DNA of 64,000 nt from Bedellia somnulentella (taxonomy: Eukaryota; Arthropoda; Insecta; Lepidoptera; Bedelliidae). This document shows positions 1-11,181 of this stretch, one piece after another. The notes under the pieces were generated by a model that worked only from the letters and a program-made list of their open reading frames with translations, made no database searches and had not been told where the DNA came from. The translations under genes were made by a program, and so were the position numbers. The first letter of the stretch is position 1. Each line of letters starts with the position of its first letter. The stretch spans positions 8,866,001 through 8,930,000 of the forward strand of contig OY755174.1 of assembly GCA_963576735.1 (NCBI GenBank), in the 5' to 3' direction.

Positions 1-1429
1 TTGGGGCCTTTAAAGAGATTTTTGGGCGATGTGTATGTAATACAAGTTTTTCAGAGTTACTAGATTACAAGTAAACTAAAATTTATCTCATTGCATAGTT
101 ATATTTTAAATGAGATTAGCTGTTTGTAGTAAAAAGCATAACATAATATTATAAATATTATAAAATTCAGTATATACACTTATTATTACGTTGATAGTAA
201 GTCGAATAAGTAAAACTATTTATTCCTTTGCTTTATTGGAAGTGACAACCCTATGTCTTTAGTACATGAATAAAAAGAAAGGTGTTCCCTGTTTACTCTT
301 GAGAACGATATGTTCGAAAATTAGCCACGACACAGATTTACAATCACTTATCAAAGTAATCAAGTGATCACACCTTAGGCGAAAATATATATAAATATTG
401 TAATCAGCAGTGGTTTTTTTATTGTATACAATATTTTCACATAATTATTTAAGGACTTACTTCATAAGTTGACTATGTTTGCGATTCAGTTAATTTATAA
501 ATAGGAAAGGCGATTTAATCTGTGGAGATTGATTCCGCGACTAATGAGTGAATGAATATTATATAAGAATTGCACTACCCCTTCTAGCTAAGACCACGCG
601 ACCACGGATGTGTTTAGAAACACATTACTAAATCCTTCTTTACCAATACATTTTCCACGCATTTTCTTTAGTCGCTATAACAATATTTTTGGTTCCTTTC
701 AATAAAGAATATATTTAAAAGCTTACAGTTTTACATCACCTTGTTAACTTTAACGTAGCACAATCTTATTGACGCATCCCGCTGCTCTTGCTATAGTTTT
801 AAACTTTCCTAATAAGACTTTTAGAAAGCTCGTGAAATCCGCTGTACAGACAGAAGAGGAAATGCGATTTTGAAATTTATAAGTTTTAAATTGACTTGTT
901 GATTGTTATTCGAAATGGTTCTAACAAGAGGAATGATCATATTACAAACCAATTTTGCTAGAATTAGAAATAATTACTCCTTAACTTTTTTATTTTTACT
1001 TTGTATTGTTTATTCAAGAAAATTAATTCTGCTTCTCATCGGAGCCACCACGGTTTGCTATAACTTTAAAATTAGATATTCTTTTGTCTCATTTAGAAAT
1101 TGAGTGGGGAAAAGATGGCGAAGCAAAGGATGAGTTTCCAGCCACGTCACTCATTAATCTCTTAAATTCACTAAGGCTCATACGATTGTTGATCAAATAC
1201 TTTTTAAATAAGTATTAATGATCTATACTATTCCTATTTAGTAAGACAGTTCCACCTATGAATAAAGCTATTGCAAAGATGAATTACATTGTTATCTTAC
1301 TATGGCTAAATATTTCGTCATTATAAACTAAAATTGAATTGCATGTTGTGCAAATATTATGATCTCGTGACATACTTGAACGATGCTTATTCTGTAATGG
1401 TTTTAAAATGTAAATAAAACATTGATTCG
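1..1429. other. AT-rich sequence without recognised gene
   Basis: No exon-like frame or clear repeat was found. A shred of the CATA-tailed repeat (TTGAGTGGGGAAAAGATGGC) is at about 1099-1119. Confidence 0.5.
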
Positions 1430-1625
1430 AGGACGCGGATACGAGGGGCCATTGTCTGTATGGGCTGCTTAAACGAGCTGAGGTAACTGCTGCCTTCTGT
1501 TTACCGTGGCGTCGCTCCCCCCGCGAGCCCCGCCACCCGCCATTGCCGCCCTGATGACAGATACGGCACGCGCCCGCGTCCCTGGCCCGCTACTATAAAC
1601 CACACTCTATTTCACTCAGTAAAAA
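1430..1625. promoter_or_regulatory. Isolated GC-rich block with TATA- and Inr-like motifs
   Basis: The 150 bp before 1590 is strikingly GC- and CpG-rich for this window. On the plus strand TATAAA (1594-1599) is followed 24 bp later by TCAGT (1616-1620), an arthropod initiator-like motif. On the minus strand a short frame MAGGGARGGSDATV starts in a good context and could be a first exon. No downstream exon was recognised on either strand. Confidence 0.3.
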
Positions 1626-2206
1626 TTTGTCTAAACAACAAGCTCCGCAAAGTTTTTCATAGCCAACAATACTTTGTCCTTATTTAACACTAACTATCGA
1701 AGAAACTTACATTCATGCTCAGATCCCTTAATTAATATTAATTGATTGCAAGAACTTTTTTAATTATCTTGAACGTACATAGTTTCGCTGTTTTAATAAA
1801 GTGTAGTTGCAAAAAGTTCATAAATATAGTCGGGTTTGTTTATAAATCAACTATTTAATATTATCAGAAAAGCCGTGCCTATGTGCCTTAAAAGTTGCTG
1901 GTTTTAATTTCCAGCGAGAGCTTTTAATTTAGCGAGAAACTGTTTCAGCAAACTTGGACTCATAATGTATTCATATATTAGCGGAATACTGACATTGAGT
2001 TCGCTCCGCGCAGCCCCACGTTGCTAGAATGCGATTACTTTGCACTGCAATGACATTTTTCTTTATGAACACTTCCTGACTTTGTTTTTATTCATTCTTA
2101 TTGCGATCTACCAAATAAAGATGATGAAATAGGTTCACATTACTTTTTATATACTATGGTAACACTATTTATTCAAGAATAATAAAAATATTTATATAGA
2201 CAATTA
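1626..2206. other. AT-rich sequence, nothing recognised
   Basis: Short frames only; no repeat family that recurs elsewhere in the window. Confidence 0.5.
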
Positions 2207-2461
2207 ACAACCTAAAGGGTATAGCAGGCTAAGGGAACAAGATTGGCCCCCGAAGCCGATCTTGCTGATTTTTATGGTGGTGCACCGGTTTCAGCCACGG
2301 TTACTGTGTGACAAAAATCAGCCCTCGATCTTCTTGTGTTTTGGAGACTTTTGACATTTACCAAATCATCAAGGATTTTTTTAAACTTATATTTTAGATA
2401 AACTACGCAAGCTAGAACAACCAAACCAAATCACGATAAACGAGAATAAAATGAACTTTTA
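2207..2461 (+). repeat. Solo 3' UTR copy of a retroelement (inverted relative to 4762-5025)
   Basis: The block runs from AAAGGGTATAGCAGGCTAAG to AATAAAATGAACTTTTAA. It matches the reverse complement of 4762-5025 almost base for base, with small differences such as CTTGCTG versus CTGGCTG. The other copy directly follows an ORF, so this is probably a 5'-truncated insertion of the same retroelement. Confidence 0.75.
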
Positions 2462-2558
2462 ATCGTATGTTTTTATGGGGGGCCTACCAACTAAAAAAAT
2501 AAACTATGATTTTTTGACTGAAGTACTATTGGTAGGCCCCCCATAAAAACATGCGATT
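2461..2558. repeat. Short inverted-repeat (foldback) element
   Basis: Arms 2461-2490 and 2529-2558 are 30 bp and complementary except for one base. Each contains TTTTTATGGGGGGCCTACCA or its complement. The loop is 38 nt. It sits exactly at the 3' end of the preceding retroelement copy. No coding potential; a MITE or snap-back insertion. Confidence 0.85.
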
Positions 2559-2620
2559 AAAATGAATGAAAAAAAATATTTCAGACTTAAAAATATCCAT
2601 ACATTTATATTTATTAGTAA

Positions 2621-3429
2621 ACTAGTGGATCGTCCCAGCTTCGCACGGGTAGCGTTGTTTTTTTAAATATCTGAGGTTTCTTTCTTCAGTCACTGCTCAA
2701 GCGTTGTGAAATTCAGCGCAATGTTTTCAATTTATTAAATTTATAGCACTCCCTAAACAGTGTAGTTTGGTGATTTTAAATGCGCTTTGATGAACGGTTC
2801 AGTATTTCCGTTTAATAGCAAATTTTTAAATAAAACGCTATGAAGTGTTTATAACAATCTAAAAAATAAATCATTACATGATTTAGGATGCAACTACTCG
2901 CGCCATCTAGTATGTTATATGTAAATTAGTAAAGATTTGGTTTTGATCACGGGCGCGATGACTTGTTTTATGTATAATTTCGGTGTTTGTCTACCGATTT
3001 CTATGATTCTTTTTTTATTGAATAGGTAATAATGTTACCTTTTTTAAATTAGGGATGAGTGAGACGTTTACAAACGTAAGAGTAAACAAATATAATCAGA
3101 ATGATCCGAACTGCTAAGCTATCAGGAATTACACGTGTTATTGTGAGTCAACCGTAAAAGATAGACATAAACTGCTGAGGATTTTTTTTTAGATAATTTT
3201 ATGAAGAATATTTCCGTCACACATGATTTCTATGTAAGTTTAACCATTGAGGCTGCACACGCGACGGAAGCTTAAAAAATGGAGTAACTTCTCCCGTTTC
3301 CCCAAAATTCCCCTTTACTACTCTGCTGGAAAGTATACAAAAACCTGCGCAGGTGTATGAAGAATAATTGTACCAAGTTTCGTTAAAATCCGTCGAGTAG
3401 TTTTTGTTTCCATAAGGAACATACAAACC

Positions 3430-3471
<42 letters not shown>

Positions 3472-3590
3472 AATTTTACTGATTGCATTTTCGGCATCAG
3501 TATCGATCCCTAATCACCACCTGATGGTTATTTTGAAAATATATTTCATGTACAGAATTGACCTCTCTACAGATTTATTATAAGTATAGA
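2621..3590 (-). mobile_element. Non-autonomous Helitron-like element, copy 1
   Basis: In the minus-strand sense it starts TCTATACTTATAATAAATCT and ends with a GC-rich CCCGTGCGAAGCTGGG stretch and CTAGT. A TC start and a hairpin plus CTRR end are the Helitron hallmarks. The same ~950 bp unit recurs at 11182, 21758 and 41760. A (GACA)n microsatellite lies at 3430-3469. No Rep/helicase coding sequence is present. The family assignment follows from known lepidopteran Helitron ends, recalled rather than searched. Confidence 0.7.
3430..3469. repeat. (CAGA)n microsatellite
   Basis: About ten perfect tetranucleotide units inside the Helitron-like element; the other copies carry two to six units at the same place. 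Confidence 0.95.
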
Positions 3591-4760
3591 CAAGACTTAG
3601 TATCTATGTTAGTAGAACTTAAATAAATAATTACTATGTACATGAGTGGACATCCAGTAAGCCTGTATATGGCAATCCACCCTTTCAGCAATAACCTTCA
3701 GGAGGGTGCTGGTACTGCCCCGCACTCTTTCCCACAGTGAAGCTGACCTCTTCCTCAACACCGCATGAAAGCCATCGGTATCCCACGCAGCAAACATTCC
3801 CGATGCGCTGCAGCGCCAGGGCAGACCCAGCAACCCCCTGGAAGCATTGTTATATTGGACTCGTAGTGCATTGGCAGCCTTCTTGGTGAAATTGGTCCAC
3901 AGGCTGCATGTGTACAGGGTTTGGCAATATGCTTTGAAAAGAGTGATTTTCACTTCATACGAGCACCGTGCGAACCTGCGAGCGAGCATATTGCCCCTGA
4001 CTGCCAGTGCCCTACGCTCCCGTTCCATGTCCTCATCATCTTTTAAATCATCCGTAACCCAGTGACCAAGATATTTAAATTTTGTCACCTGCTGTAAAGG
4101 AGAGTCATGAAGAGTAATTGGTGGCGGTGAGTATGTTTTAGTGCCAGATTTAAAAACTAGTAGCTCACTCTTCGCAACGTTATACCTGAGTCTATGAGCT
4201 ACGGCATACTTCTCACAAATCTTCAACAAAGTCCTAAGGGCGCTGACTGAGGGGCTCAGCAGCACCATATCGTCGGCATAACTTATGTTATTAATAAAAC
4301 ACCCATCCACTGAGCACCCAACACCTGCACCGCTGAGCCTCTCAATCAACTCATTAATATACAAATTAAACAGTGTGGGTGAACTAAGTCCTCCCTGTCT
4401 CACACCACACCTCAACTTATATTCACCTGAGTACATTCCGTCCCACCGAACACAGTTACTTTGGTTGCCATACCAATATTTAAATAAATATGTTATTTCA
4501 GAAGGCAGCTGCGTCTTGAACAGTTTATTCCATAATACGTCATGGGAGACACGGTCAAACGCCTTTGACAGATCCAAGAAGCACGCATATACCGGTGTAT
4601 TCCTGTCCGTGTAGTATCGAACAGTGTGCTTCAGACAAAGAACTGCGGACTCTGTAGATAGCCCGTTTTGAAAACCAAACTGGGCATCATTTAGCGTCAC
4701 ACTTTGATTTAGATACTTATTAAGCACACTGTCCAACACCTTCGCTAGAATAGTGTTAAA
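3591..4760 (-). pseudogene. 5'-truncated non-LTR retrotransposon reverse transcriptase
   Basis: A 376-codon open frame from 4739, extended upstream to about 4760 (TILAKVLDSVL). It encodes the fingers/palm of a LINE RT: FGFQNGLSTESAV, CFLDLSKAFDRVSHDVL, GVRQGGLSSPTLFN, the catalytic YADD, KSELLVF, FKYLGHWV and the thumb through LWTNFTKKA. The endonuclease and the start of RT are missing, so it is a dead 5' truncation, although the remaining frame is uninterrupted. The clade looks CR1/Rex1-like, which is a guess. Upstream it abuts the 3' UTR of another element, and its 3' end is next to the Helitron-like copy. Confidence 0.85.
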
Positions 4761-4761
4761 A

Positions 4762-6118
4762 GTTCATTTTATTCTCGTTTATCGTGATTTGGTTTGGTTG
4801 TTCTAGCTTGCGTAGTTTATCTAAAATATAAGTTTAAAAAATACCTTGATGATTTGGTAAATGTCAAAAATCTCCAAAGCAAAAGAAGGTCGAGGGCTGA
4901 TTTTTGTCACACAGTAACCGTGGCTGAAACCGGTGCACCACCATAAAAATCAGCCAGATCGGCTTCGGGGGCCAATCTTGTTCCCTTAGTCTGCTAGACC
5001 CTTTAAATATAAAACTAAATAAATACCTACTATAGATGGAAAATTTCATGAAATACATCGCTCTCGTAGAACGGTATCGTGCCTACAATACTGGCAGCAT
5101 TTCCTCTTTGAATGGCTATGCTGCCAGCCCTAGGATCACCACTGACTTCCACTAGGCGGGCTGAGAGATCTTTTAAGAAAACCCGCGCCTCGTTGCCCCA
5201 TGTGCCGAGAGTTTCAACGGCAAATGGAATAAAATGATAATCATTCAATAAACCAGAATATTTTCGACGTTTGAAACTCTCGGCATTGGCTGCAGCAGCA
5301 CCTGTTTGCGATGCTGACCCTGATAAATGGCAAGGCGCTAGAGTATCAGCACACGTTGCATCCCATATTAACGCCCTGCCATTCCTCCAAGGCAACAAAG
5401 TCATACCGTCCGGTCTCTTGCCATCGTCCCGCATCAAGCCAGGGGGTTCCAAAACAGCTGGTACATGGACGCTGACAAGAGCCCGACGGATGATATCGTT
5501 GAGGGCAGCATGGCGTGACAGGCGACCTGCACTACGGGGGCTTGAAAGACCGTGGTGGCCCTGTTGATCGACTTGCACTCCACAGTGGCAGCGATGAATT
5601 TCATTGGTTTGTGCACCAATTTTCAGACAGGCCCCCAAACAAAACGTAGACCTATCGAAAAGGGTACCAATCGCCTCAGATGGTAACGCACTCAACCAAT
5701 AACCCGGCTCAGGCTCTGCAGAAGCCATAAGACGAGCACGCTGTGCGGGGTCGGAAGCAGAGTTCTGAAGGTTTAATTGAATCCGTCCGCACAGTATGTC
5801 ATTCCATGACCTCTGGCTAGCCAGTTTTGTCGTGTTAGTAGAATTGGAACTAAGCTTGGATATCCAAGCAATCTGGGCATCGCCCATTCCACTGACCTCG
5901 GCATCACCTAAAGAGGGACTCATAATTTGATGGTATAGGGTCATAGTGGAATGGACAGATGACAAGAAAGCTGGTAAAGGCCACCAAAACGAAAATTTAG
6001 AAATTTTATCTCTAACAAAACCGAGCACTGAATCGTCGTTCAGAAGATGGAGCGAATCATCACTAATGATTGTAATATTTGGGGCTATTTCATTGAATTT
6101 TTGTATAATCTGAGATTT
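4762..6118 (-). pseudogene. Retroelement C-terminal ORF with 3' UTR
   Basis: An open frame reads from about 6118 (first Met at 6028) to 5030, and a 3' UTR-like block continues to 4762. The protein has a small Cys/His cluster (HRCHCGVQVDQQGHHGLSS), then RHAALNDIIRRAL, GKRPDGMTLLPWRNGRALIW with the following DAT, and ends IAIQRGNAASIVGTIP. These motifs recur in C-terminal parts of many uncharacterised invertebrate retroelement proteins. The RPD...WD.T spacing suggests a PD-(D/E)XK-like nuclease fold, which is inference. No RT motifs are in frame. The upstream side is cut by the repeat at 6119. Confidence 0.7.
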
Positions 6119-6215
6119 ATTTTCGTGCCGTGCAGTGCCGGCTTAGAATGTCGCTACCCCTTTCTACCCACGGGTGTCGTAAGAGGCGACTAAGGATATT
6201 GAGGTTCAAGTAGTT
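6119..6215 (-). repeat. CATA-tailed interspersed repeat, truncated
   Basis: Matches the terminal ~85 bp of the family: GTGCCGTGCAGTGCCGGCTT, CGCTACCCCTTTCTACCC, GTCGTAAGAGGCGACTAAGG. It passes directly into the leader of the tRNA-derived SINE. Confidence 0.75.
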
Positions 6216-6470
6216 ACACGTTAAAATTCGGAGGTAGGAAACGCAAACACTACTTGAACGTGTAAAAAGAAACAAAGGATAGAGAAATTTCGCGCTGGAT
6301 GCCAACTGACACTGTAGCTCAGTTGGCAGAGCGACGGGGGCGTATACCCGAAGGTCGCGGGTTCGAACCCCGCCAGTGTCGAAATTTTTCTTTCCTTTAA
6401 TAACGTCGTTTATTTATGAGTAATAATCCCCACATGAAGAATTCATGTCAAAAAACATTAAAATTATATT
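6216..6470 (+). repeat. tRNA-derived SINE with leader
   Basis: The leader contains GGAGGTAGGAAACGCAAACA. The tRNA-like head spans 6308-6380 with a 7 bp acceptor stem (GACACTG/CAGTGTC), GCTC/GAGC D stem, and GCGGG-TTCGAAC-CCCGC T arm. The body is TTTTTCTTTCCTTTAATAAC then AATAATCCCCACATGAA. The anticodon region GGGGGCGTATACCC cannot form a normal 5 bp stem with a 7 nt loop. Pol III A and B boxes are intact. Confidence 0.75.
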
Positions 6471-6489
6471 TATATCTTGTATGATTTAA

Positions 6490-6840
6490 CATGAGGAAGA
6501 TCAAAGAGAACATGTGCTCAAAAAGGCAGGAGTGAAAAAGGGTAATGCGGTAAATGGAGCACTGGATAGTCTTATGTCTAGTCAATCGTTGTCCGAAAAG
6601 GCCCGAATGGCTGTGCATGATGCTGTCCTCCTTCCTACGCTTATGTATGGCAGTGAATGTTGGGTGTGGCAGCAGAAGCATGAAAACAGAGTGAATGCAG
6701 TAGAAATGAGATCCCTCAGAAAAGTTTGTGATGTAAGGTTGTGTGATCGTGTGAGGAATGATGTGATTCATGAAAGGCGTGGTGTAAAAGATTATATTGT
6801 AAGAAAGATAGAAAAAGGAATGTTGAGATGGTTTGAAATT
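6490..6840 (+). pseudogene. RTE-like LINE, C-terminal RT fragment (part 1 of a split copy)
   Basis: Encodes NAVNGALDSLMSSQSLSEKA, PTLMYGSECWVWQQKHENR, EMRSLRKVCDVRLCDRVRND and IEKGMLRWF, the well-known end of a lepidopteran LINE protein. The frame is lost just after MLRWF, where another LINE begins on the opposite strand. The final ~45 codons resume at 7590. Confidence 0.8.
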
Positions 6841-6864
6841 AAAAATGTTAAAATAAAATAATCA

Positions 6865-7590
6865 ATTATTTCAAAGTAAAAAGATAAATCTTTGTTTATT
6901 GAACGTCAAATTTCAACTTAATACTAAGTTAACTTTGGATTCGGAAGGTGTTTTGTTGAGAGAAGAACCAGTAAGAATCTCGTCAACACACATCTTTTTT
7001 TACGTTCATTACAATTTTGGTGTTAGCCCGGAAACATCCTGCACAGAGCCCTGATGACACCAAGCCGCTTCATCATTAATGTAATCATTAACATTGTAAT
7101 AGGCTTTCGAACTAAGATTTCTTTTCACTACTGCTTTGAATTTTGTTTCTGATAAATTTAAAATGTCCGCAGGTATTTTATTATACATTTTTACGCATAT
7201 CCCCATGAAAGATGTATTTACTTTCTGTAATTAGGTATTGAAACTTTATTATTGTCTCTCAGATTTCGATATGTCTGTCACTATTTTTAGAAAAGACGCC
7301 TGATTTTTTCTTACATACATAACATTTTCACAAATATATTGACATGGCAGCGTCATTATATTTATGGTTTTAAACAATTCTCTCAGGGAATCTCGTGATC
7401 TCAAATTATAAATAGCTCTTATTGCTCTCTTTTGGAGAATAAATATGGAACCAACATCAGCTGCTCTGCCCCAGAGTAAAATACCGTAAGACATTACACT
7501 ATGAAAATAGCTGTAATAAACTAATCGAGCTGTCTGTACATCTGTCAAATGTCTTATTTTCCTAACGGCATATGCAGCACTACTTCTTAG
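6865..7590 (-). pseudogene. Different LINE RT C-terminal fragment inserted into the RTE-like LINE
   Basis: Minus-strand frames at about 7590-7249 and 7206-7009 encode the end of a jockey/CR1-like RT: SSAAYAVRKIRHLTDVQTAR, YSYFHSVMSYGILLWGRAAD, QKRAIRAIYNLRSRDSLREL, then VKMYNKIPADILNLSETKFK and VNDYINDEAAW. One frameshift separates the two parts near 7240. A short 3' UTR continues to about 6865. 5'-truncated and dead. Confidence 0.8.
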
Positions 7591-7835
7591 ATCTATAGAG
7601 CCAATGTGGAAGGTAATGTTAGTAGAGGACGACCTCGGAGGACACATTTGATCAAATAAAAAGGAAATGTGCTCAAAAAGGCAGGTGTCCGAAGTATGAA
7701 GAATAAAAGAGCATGTATGACACGATTGATGGATGGGAACGAAGCCAGAGATAGTACAAAGTGGCGATCGATAGTCTCTGCCTACCCCAATGGGAACTAA
7801 CGGCGTGAGAATATGTATGTATGTGTGTATGTATT
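7590..7835 (+). pseudogene. RTE-like LINE, 3' end (part 2 of the split copy)
   Basis: YRANVEGNVSRGRPRRTHLI, then VLKKAGVRSMKNKRACMTRL and an end at SIVSAYPNGN with a stop, followed by GTATGTATGTGTGTATGTAT. This continues the protein at 6490-6840, with about 15 codons lost at the junction. Confidence 0.8.
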
Positions 7836-10800
7836 AAAATGATCCTATATTATAAGGTTTTGTTTGTACTGGTTATAGTATAGCATACTGCTCAAAGGCT
7901 CTGTGGCGTGTTGTACCATCTTTAACGTCGTCTTCCTATGGATTTTTTACATACTGAGCGTATACTATCTACAAAATGTGCCATTTTCTATTAGAATCTA
8001 AAGCCATTTATTGAAATATTAGGCTGATTTTTCTTACGTTCTGATATTGAAAACATCGATTTACCTATACAAATATATGACATAATTGTGTCCTCATCAT
8101 ATTGCAACGATTCCCTCAACCATTCTAAATAATAAATAGTTTTACTTCATTAACTTCCTTTGCTTTACTTTGTAATGTGAAAATTTCCACCACCACAGCA
8201 ACTAAAATCTCAAAAGAGATTCCAGGGAATCCAGTTTATCTAGTAGATATATTGTTAATATGGAAAGAATGGTAGATATTTTCGTCTATTTAAATTCCCG
8301 CGGGCTCCATTAAACGTTGAATATTCACAGTAAAGTGAGACTCGTTTTGTTTTCTTAACACCAACACTGCATGATAGCGTCTCTGAAAAGCGAATTTAAG
8401 ATAAATGTATTTTTACACAACGCAAATGAGGTTTTGCAGCCACCGCGCATTCCGAAACAAAAGAAAAAATGCTCACCATTTTATAACAAGCTTACTTTAT
8501 ATTTACATATACAAGTTCTTAACATCGTAAATATGTGGCGGTAAAAAAATTGCATAGAAAAGTTAATTAAAATAACAGTGAGTACAGTCAGCTTCATTAG
8601 AAGTCTAATTGTATTAAATGTTTTTCTGTTGGTGCAATTATGTAATTTCGATTTCCTACTTGTTTGCAACGTGTACTAAGTATAAAATATTTGAACGAGA
8701 TACTTAATATGAACAATTTAATTAGGGCTCTTAATCTCTTCGATCATATATACCAAAGATACACCAACAAAGCACGAAAAACGGCCCGGCGAAACTGTGC
8801 TTATTTATATGGTAAGCACTGTTTCACTGACAGCCGCGCGCTAGATCTTGCAATTAATAATAGGTCTTAAGAAAATGTGGTAAGGTCGATAATTGTAGAA
8901 AAATAAATATTTAATTGTCAAACAGTCTTGTCATTCTCGTGGCCCACTTTTGTGCGTTGAATTTGTATGGAGTGCGGCATCTTTAGTATATATGATCGAA
9001 GCTTAATCTGTTCATAATTCAAATTGAAAACTTTTGATCTGACTGTAAAACCTCCAAACATTGCAGAGGTAGTCAAGTTCAGAAATATATTAAAGATGTA
9101 AAATATATTCACCGGAAATTTACAACTGATTGTGATGAGTATTACTCAAATTGAATAGGTTTCGTGAGTTATACCTTCCCTGCATTCTTAAAGGGAAACT
9201 CATCCCTATGAAAGCTGTGTGAATAATTTTGAAGCTTCCTCGAATTGATTCTACTGGTAACGACTCTCTCAAGAAGTCGTAAACTTGTAGACGACTTACT
9301 GCTTAATATACCTACGTTTGCAAGAAACAATTACACCGAGCACAGTTATACAAGTGAAATTGTCAAGGAGGTAGGAAAATACTGCGATCGGTTACATCCG
9401 CTTTTTAGAATAAATATTGTTAAATCAACAGTCATGTCAATCAAAATGTTATGGATGGATGATTTCAATTGGGGATCATGCTGTACAATTAAGGTTAGGG
9501 TTCATGCGAATAACTTTGATTGGTTTGGAATATCAATATTTTTAGTAGGGTTTTGAAGGGTTTAGTTTCACTGTAGGTTTATTAAACACTATGAAGACTA
9601 AGAACCTACTGTAATAGTGAAAATTTTATAGGAGATATGGCTGGAGCCTCACCGATATCTTATGTTGACTATCGTCTTCTTAATAAATTTTGCATAAATG
9701 GCTGTGTAATTGTTAATTCCGACGCTCTGGCTGGTGTGGTTAGAGATTTATCTTCGTGAATATACGTAAGGTAGGTAAGTACGGATAAAAAAATATAAAT
9801 TGATACACACGAGTTTAGAGCTGTATAGCGCTGGCTTATAATAACATCAACCCATTGTTTTTAGTACATGTCGTACGAGGGTATTAAAGTGGTGGTTATT
9901 GTGTGAACTTGGGTGGGGTAAAGATTGTAAAATAAAAGTTGTCGGTGTTTGACTAAGTCGCTTCTTACGGCACCTAGCTATTCTGAGCCAACACTAGCTA
10001 GCTATCTTTCTGCTATTATCTCCCAATTTAATCCTTCGAAGTTGAAAATCTTCAGGCATTATCATTGTCTTTGTCTAATTCGGCTTTGCGTAACTGTTCA
10101 GTAATCCTTATTCGCCAAACTATTTTTACCTATACTATTGTTATGCTGTGTACTTTTGCTTAGAAATTGCACGGTTGAACTTATCGCCAGAGTGGACGTT
10201 AAAGGCGAATAAGCTTGCAAAAAATATATAAATGGTAATTGGGCGGTGCTATTCCCAACCATTTGCTAGCAATAGTTTTTCTATCACTATCTGTTCCAAC
10301 GTATCTAACTATACAACGAAAAGACAAAACTTAAGCTGAAGAAAATCTTCAGCTTCTTTCGGAAAATCAATGGGAAAAAAATTAAAAACTATAGAACGGT
10401 TAGTGGACGTAGAGTATGGAAATATTGGTATCTCTAGCCAGCTTACTGACTCGGTGTATGAGTGTGATGCGGCCGTGTCGAATAGCGTGTAATATGGCTG
10501 ACATAAATCGTGGGGCTCGGTGACGAGCGCGCGCACTTATATGTGGAATGAGAGCAGTCTCGTTCCAGCATCTTCCTCGTCTATTACAACCTTACATTGT
10601 TTAATACATTCTGGATTCGATAGTGTAACATGTAGTTTGACGCCTCATATGTTTTTTCTTGTATTATTCCTTGTTTTTATTTCGTTTAGTATTTTATGCA
10701 GATGGATCAATTAAGTCACGTGAGGTAGCTTATTGTTTTCGAATAATAGAATACATGGCTGTGAAAAATTCTTGAACGTTTTGAGCATACACGAATAAAA

Positions 10801-11181
10801 TAACAATTATAATTTCTTGCAAGTAGATTAGGTTACATTTCGTTTTACCAAACCCTATAAACCTTTGAAATGGGGTAGGGATGGTGTTCTTGGGAAAGGA
10901 TGGGGCGGGTTTATAAAAGTTGTATTGTATATCTGATACCCAAATCATACAAAAAAGATGGTTTTGAATATATGTTATTTACCCTTCCCAATTTACTATG
11001 TAATATATATGCAACCCCTAAAGGTGAGGTAACCGTATAGTTTCATAAACGATCTATTTCTCTTTAGCCTGGTTAATCATGGAGTAAATATTCGACAAAC
11101 ATCATATACTATATGTAAGGCGCTTAACTACATGTAACACTTTTGAATGTAAAACTTTTGATAGAACCGTTTTTATTATTA
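7836..11181. other. Long unannotated AT-rich stretch
   Basis: Several 60-100 codon frames occur here, but none has recognisable motifs or splice-bounded structure. A slightly GC-richer patch with GACGAGCGCGCGCAC lies near 10520. Confidence 0.5.

Noticed and set aside
3217..3426. Conserved short frame with VPYGNKNYS in Helitron-like copies
   Set aside because: It recurs only because the repeat itself recurs; it is interrupted or shifted between copies and has no start in common.
3430..3469. CRISPR-like or tandem regulatory array
   Set aside because: It is a plain CAGA microsatellite within a eukaryotic repeat.
5271..5619. 98-codon plus-strand ORF and 61-codon minus ORF
   Set aside because: Both overlap the retroelement ORF at 5030-6118 in other frames, without recognisable features.
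6308..6380. Functional tRNA gene
   Set aside because: Acceptor, D and T arms fold, but the anticodon arm does not form a normal stem and 7 nt loop with T before the anticodon. Near-identical copies with SINE bodies occur elsewhere in the window.
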